Assembly (NCBI GenBank): GCA_039025395.1
Contig: JBCCOK010000001.1
Coordinates: forward strand, 62,001 to 126,000
From: Hoeflea_A sp039025395
GTDB lineage: Bacteria; Pseudomonadota; Alphaproteobacteria; Rhizobiales; Rhizobiaceae
Direction of reading: 5' to 3'
Length of the DNA: 64,000 nucleotides
This document shows positions 61,651 through 64,000 of the stretch, piece after piece. The position numbers were made by a program, and so were the translations under genes. Positions within the stretch are counted from its first letter, which is position 1. Each line of letters begins with the position of its first letter. Below the pieces are notes generated by a model. The model was not told the DNA's origin and made no database searches. It was given only the letters and a program-made list of their open reading frames with translations.

Positions 61651-62487
61651 ATGTCACATCGGTTTCATTTCATCTCGGGCCTGCCACGCTCCGGCTCCAC
61701 GCTTCTCGCCGCGATCCTGCGACAGAACCCGCGCATTCATTCCGGCATGTCGAGCCCCGTGGCGTCGCTTTATGAAGGGCTCATCGCCCAGGTCTCCGCG
61801 GGATCCGAGATCTCGACCATGGTGACCGTCGAACAAAGGGCTCGGCTGCTCCGCGGATTGTTCGAATTATACTACCAGGACCGCCCGGAGCCGATCATCA
61901 TCGATACGAACCGTTCCTGGACGGCAAACATCAGTTCCCTCGCCGCGCTTTTCCCGAAGGCTAAAATGATCTGCACAGTCAGGGACGTAAACTGGGTGCT
62001 CGACAGTTTGGAACGCCAATATCGTTCGAATGACTTTGAAAACACGCTGCTCTTCAACAACAAGGGCGAGCGGGCCACAGTCTATACCCGGACCGAAGCC
62101 CTGGCGAACGCAAACCGCCTCGTCGGCTTCGCCTATCACGCATTGCGGGAAGCCTGTTGGGGCGACCACGCGGACCAGCTCGTCATGGTGGATTACGAAC
62201 TTCTCACCGCAGAACCCGAAACAGTCATAAAACTGATCTACGAGTTTCTGGGCGAAGAGCCCTTCGAGCATGACTTCGAAAATGTCGTCTACGACGCACC
62301 CGAATTCGACCAGCAACTCGGTCTGCGCGGCCTCCACAAAGTGCGCGAGAAGGTGGCACCTCAAAATCGCAATACAATTCTTCCACCTGACCTGTTCGAG
62401 CGATACGATAACATGGCCTTCTGGCGCGACCTCAAGAACAGCAAGGCGTTTCGTATTACCCGGGAGCCGCAGGGCGCATCCGGTTAG
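61651..62487 (+). CDS. Sulfotransferase-family protein
   Basis: The 278-residue protein has the PAPS 5'-phosphosulfate loop FISGLPRSGSTLLAAILRQNP at its N-terminus. The 3'-phosphate region includes ICTVRDVNWVLDSLERQYR. A typical C-terminal stretch is VMVDYELLTAEPETVIKLIYEFLGEEPFEHDFENV. The ATG at 61651 follows GGGAGAAGCG; an ATG four codons earlier lies in that site. The acceptor (carbohydrate, lipid or protein) is unknown. It lies 110 bp behind the autotransporter remnant and has no functional neighbours. Confidence 0.82.
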   Translation: MSHRFHFISGLPRSGSTLLAAILRQNPRIHSGMSSPVASLYEGLIAQVSAGSEISTMVTVEQRARLLRGLFELYYQDRPEPIIIDTNRSWTANISSLAALFPKAKMICTVRDVNWVLDSLERQYRSNDFENTLLFNNKGERATVYTRTEALANANRLVGFAYHALREACWGDHADQLVMVDYELLTAEPETVIKLIYEFLGEEPFEHDFENVVYDAPEFDQQLGLRGLHKVREKVAPQNRNTILPPDLFERYDNMAFWRDLKNSKAFRITREPQGASG

Positions 62488-62635
62488 GTACCACGCAAGC
62501 CGATGAAGACACTCAAACAGCCCCTCTCCTCGCGCAAAGCACAGAATGTGCGATACGATCCGCGAAGCGCCATTCGCAGAAGTCAGACTTTTGGGCTTCT
62601 TCGGGCACGTGCCCGGTAAAAGGCTTTTGCAAGTC

Positions 62636-63334
62636 TTAATTCCTGTCCGCTGCCGGCGTGTCGGACTGTGGTTTGCCCTGGTGTCTCCATCGCCTCGAGA
62701 CTGTCAGCGTCAACAGGACAGCACAAAGAAACAGAGCGCTGATCGGGACGATAGCCTGAACCTCTCCCAACGTGCTCAGTGTCATCGCGCTGATGGCGAG
62801 CCACACGGCAGCGGGTGCGATCAGGACGACCGGGAAGCGCGTGCCAAGTGCCAATCCAATGGCGCCAATCGCAGTCGGATCCGGTGCCAACCCGATCAGT
62901 TCGGCCTCATCAATCGACCGTCCGCTGACGAGCGGCCAGAAAGGGTGGAGGAAGACGGCGTAGACCAACATCCCGAGGCCGACGCTCTTCCACCGCGTTT
63001 TCCCGGGAGATGGGAAGGCGGCGAGAAAGACGGCCGCGAGCGCCAGTGCGTAAAAGAGTATCGCCAGGTTCGAAGCCGCCCAGTTGATCTGCTGATAGCT
63101 CTCGACAAAGTAAATGAAACCAACGCAAACCGCCGACACCGAAAGCAGAACCAGGACGAAACGACGCCGGTCCGGCCGTTGCTGCAGCCAGATCAGTGCG
63201 GCGATCCAGGCGACAAGCAATATGAGGGGCAGCGGCCAGTAGGTCCGATTGGCCGTTTCAAAGACGTGCCAGTAGGCATCGGGCCCGAAAGCGAGCAGAT
63301 CAGAGGGACTGTATGTCCACCACTCGCTGATCAT
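62636..63334 (-). CDS. Multi-pass membrane protein, DUF6064-like
   Basis: The 232-residue product has about seven hydrophobic helices. The N-terminus MISEWWTYSPSDLLAFGPDAYWHVFETANRTYWP is the characteristic start of DUF6064 proteins (Y-x-P-S-D-x-L-x-F). The function is unknown. It overlaps the aldo/keto reductase gene by 4 bp, so the two are co-translated. The C-terminus ends in a hydrophilic Arg/Gln tail. Confidence 0.65.
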   Translation of the reverse strand: MISEWWTYSPSDLLAFGPDAYWHVFETANRTYWPLPLILLVAWIAALIWLQQRPDRRRFVLVLLSVSAVCVGFIYFVESYQQINWAASNLAILFYALALAAVFLAAFPSPGKTRWKSVGLGMLVYAVFLHPFWPLVSGRSIDEAELIGLAPDPTAIGAIGLALGTRFPVVLIAPAAVWLAISAMTLSTLGEVQAIVPISALFLCAVLLTLTVSRRWRHQGKPQSDTPAADRN

Positions 63335-64000
63335 ATGCTGCGGATCGCATCCTGGATCATTTTGCGGGATACATCATCGAGATTTGCCAGTTTTTCGACC
63401 GCCTTGTTTTCCCGAACATGTTCCACTTGGGTTGTCGCGGGAATTACGACAGTGACACCGGGGTGGGACTTGATGAACAGCAGGATAAGCTGCGCCCATG
63501 TTGTCGCACCGAACTCTCTGGCGAAGGCCGGAAGTGGAACAGGCTCGAGCCGTTCCGTCAGACTTCCGCGTCGAAACGGACGGTTCACGATCACGGAAAT
63601 TCCGCGTTCGCGCGCAAGGGGAAGAAGTCGGCCCTCTGCAGCCCTGTCAACCGGGTTGTAGGTCAGTTGGACAAAATCGACGGGCTGTTCCCGGAGTATG
63701 TCTTCGAGAAGCCGGTGTCTCCGCCCGTGCGACGTGGTCACGCCCACATGGGTTACTTCGCCGTCCTCCCGCATGCGAAACAGCGTGTCGAGGTGGTCTT
63801 GCCAGTTGCGCAGGTTATGCACCTGGATGAGGTCAAAGCGGTCGATCTGCCAGTTTCTTGCGCTGTTTTCTATCTGAACGGGACCCTCGTTGGTCGATGA
63901 CGTCCACACCTTGTCCGCTGCATAAACAGATCGCGGATGGCCAATGGAATTCAGCGCATAACCGATCGTGTTTTGAGCCGAACCGTACATGGGTGAGCTG
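63331..64000 (-). CDS. Aldo/keto reductase, 5' end outside the window
   Basis: The visible 223 codons cover the C-terminal two-thirds of an aldo/keto-reductase barrel. SPMYGSAQNTIGYAL (the catalytic Tyr region), DKVWTSSTNEGP, DLIQVHNLRNWQDHLDTL and a C-terminal NADPH-site region GVTVVIPATTQVEHVREN are seen. The frame continues past 64000, because residues before MYG (SSP) fit the family motif, so the ATG at 63990 is internal. TSSTNEGP replaces the usual TK, so the catalytic Lys is not visible at its place; this should be checked in the full gene. It overlaps the DUF6064-like gene by 4 bp. Confidence 0.78.
   Translation of the reverse strand, partial: SSPMYGSAQNTIGYALNSIGHPRSVYAADKVWTSSTNEGPVQIENSARNWQIDRFDLIQVHNLRNWQDHLDTLFRMREDGEVTHVGVTTSHGRRHRLLEDILREQPVDFVQLTYNPVDRAAEGRLLPLARERGISVIVNRPFRRGSLTERLEPVPLPAFAREFGATTWAQLILLFIKSHPGVTVVIPATTQVEHVRENKAVEKLANLDDVSRKMIQDAIRSI

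Overview
The window looks like a chromosomal segment of an alphaproteobacterium, most likely of the Hyphomicrobiales (rhizobial order). The evidence is the high GC content, dense operons with 4-bp ATGA overlaps, frequent GTG and TTG starts, a form I cox cluster in alphaproteobacterial order, and a rhizobial-style interspersed repeat whose ends read TAGAGC. No rRNA, tRNA or CRISPR array was seen. Most genes are catabolic or transport genes, as expected of a versatile, possibly marine, heterotroph that can also oxidise carbon monoxide.

Region 1 (about 0.5-10 kb) is an aerobic CO dehydrogenase cluster: an MHYT-LytTR membrane regulator (CoxC/CoxH type), coxM, coxS, form I coxL (AYRCSFR motif), coxD, coxE, coxF, a MocA-type cytidylyltransferase and coxG. 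The same 15-bp palindrome (TTAGA-N5-TCTAA) lies upstream of the regulator and directly upstream of coxM. A strong hairpin plus T-run separates coxMSL from coxDEF. Region 2 (10-15.5 kb) has an MFS carrier, a Tat-exported intradiol-dioxygenase-like protein with a ferric-reductase-like membrane protein, a GMC oxidoreductase and a CBS-domain membrane protein. An IS5-type element and a ~300-bp repeat follow.

Region 3 (16.7-24.7 kb, minus strand) is one tightly coupled eight-gene operon. It encodes a free-standing Rieske protein, a Rieske-oxygenase catalytic subunit that has lost its own Rieske cluster site, a GST-like protein, a purine-type amidohydrolase and a complete BMP-family ABC importer. 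The set resembles the NdmC/NdmD/NdmE logic of methylxanthine N7-demethylation and is the best candidate here for an undescribed system. Region 4 (24.8-33.7 kb) holds an acylphosphatase-like protein without the catalytic motif, a holin-like protein, two patatin-like hydrolases, an Abhydrolase_9 membrane hydrolase, a DsrE-like protein, a frameshifted NhaC-type antiporter, a small hypothetical protein and a DUF533-like protein.

Region 5 (33.8-43.1 kb) is a second N-heterocycle-type catabolic locus. On the minus strand are an NMT1/THI5-type ABC importer, a cytosine-deaminase-like enzyme, a GlcD-like FAD oxidase, two TTG-started flavodoxin-fold oxidoreductases and a PrpF-like isomerase. Divergent from these are a RidA protein and a creatininase-family amidohydrolase. 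Two tandem 25-bp palindromic units lie in the shared promoter region. Region 6 (43.2-57.2 kb) contains two MFS carriers, a CNNM/CorC-like protein, an ABC importer with an aspartate-dehydrogenase-like enzyme and a divergent MarR regulator, an arginine transaminase pathway pair (AruH/AruI-like) with its TetR regulator and operator, a serine beta-lactamase-like hydrolase and an Nei-type DNA glycosylase. Region 7 (57.2-64 kb) is gene-poor at first. It has an AraC regulator, an autotransporter gene broken by frameshift and internal deletion, a sulfotransferase, a DUF6064-like membrane protein and an aldo/keto reductase cut off by the window end.
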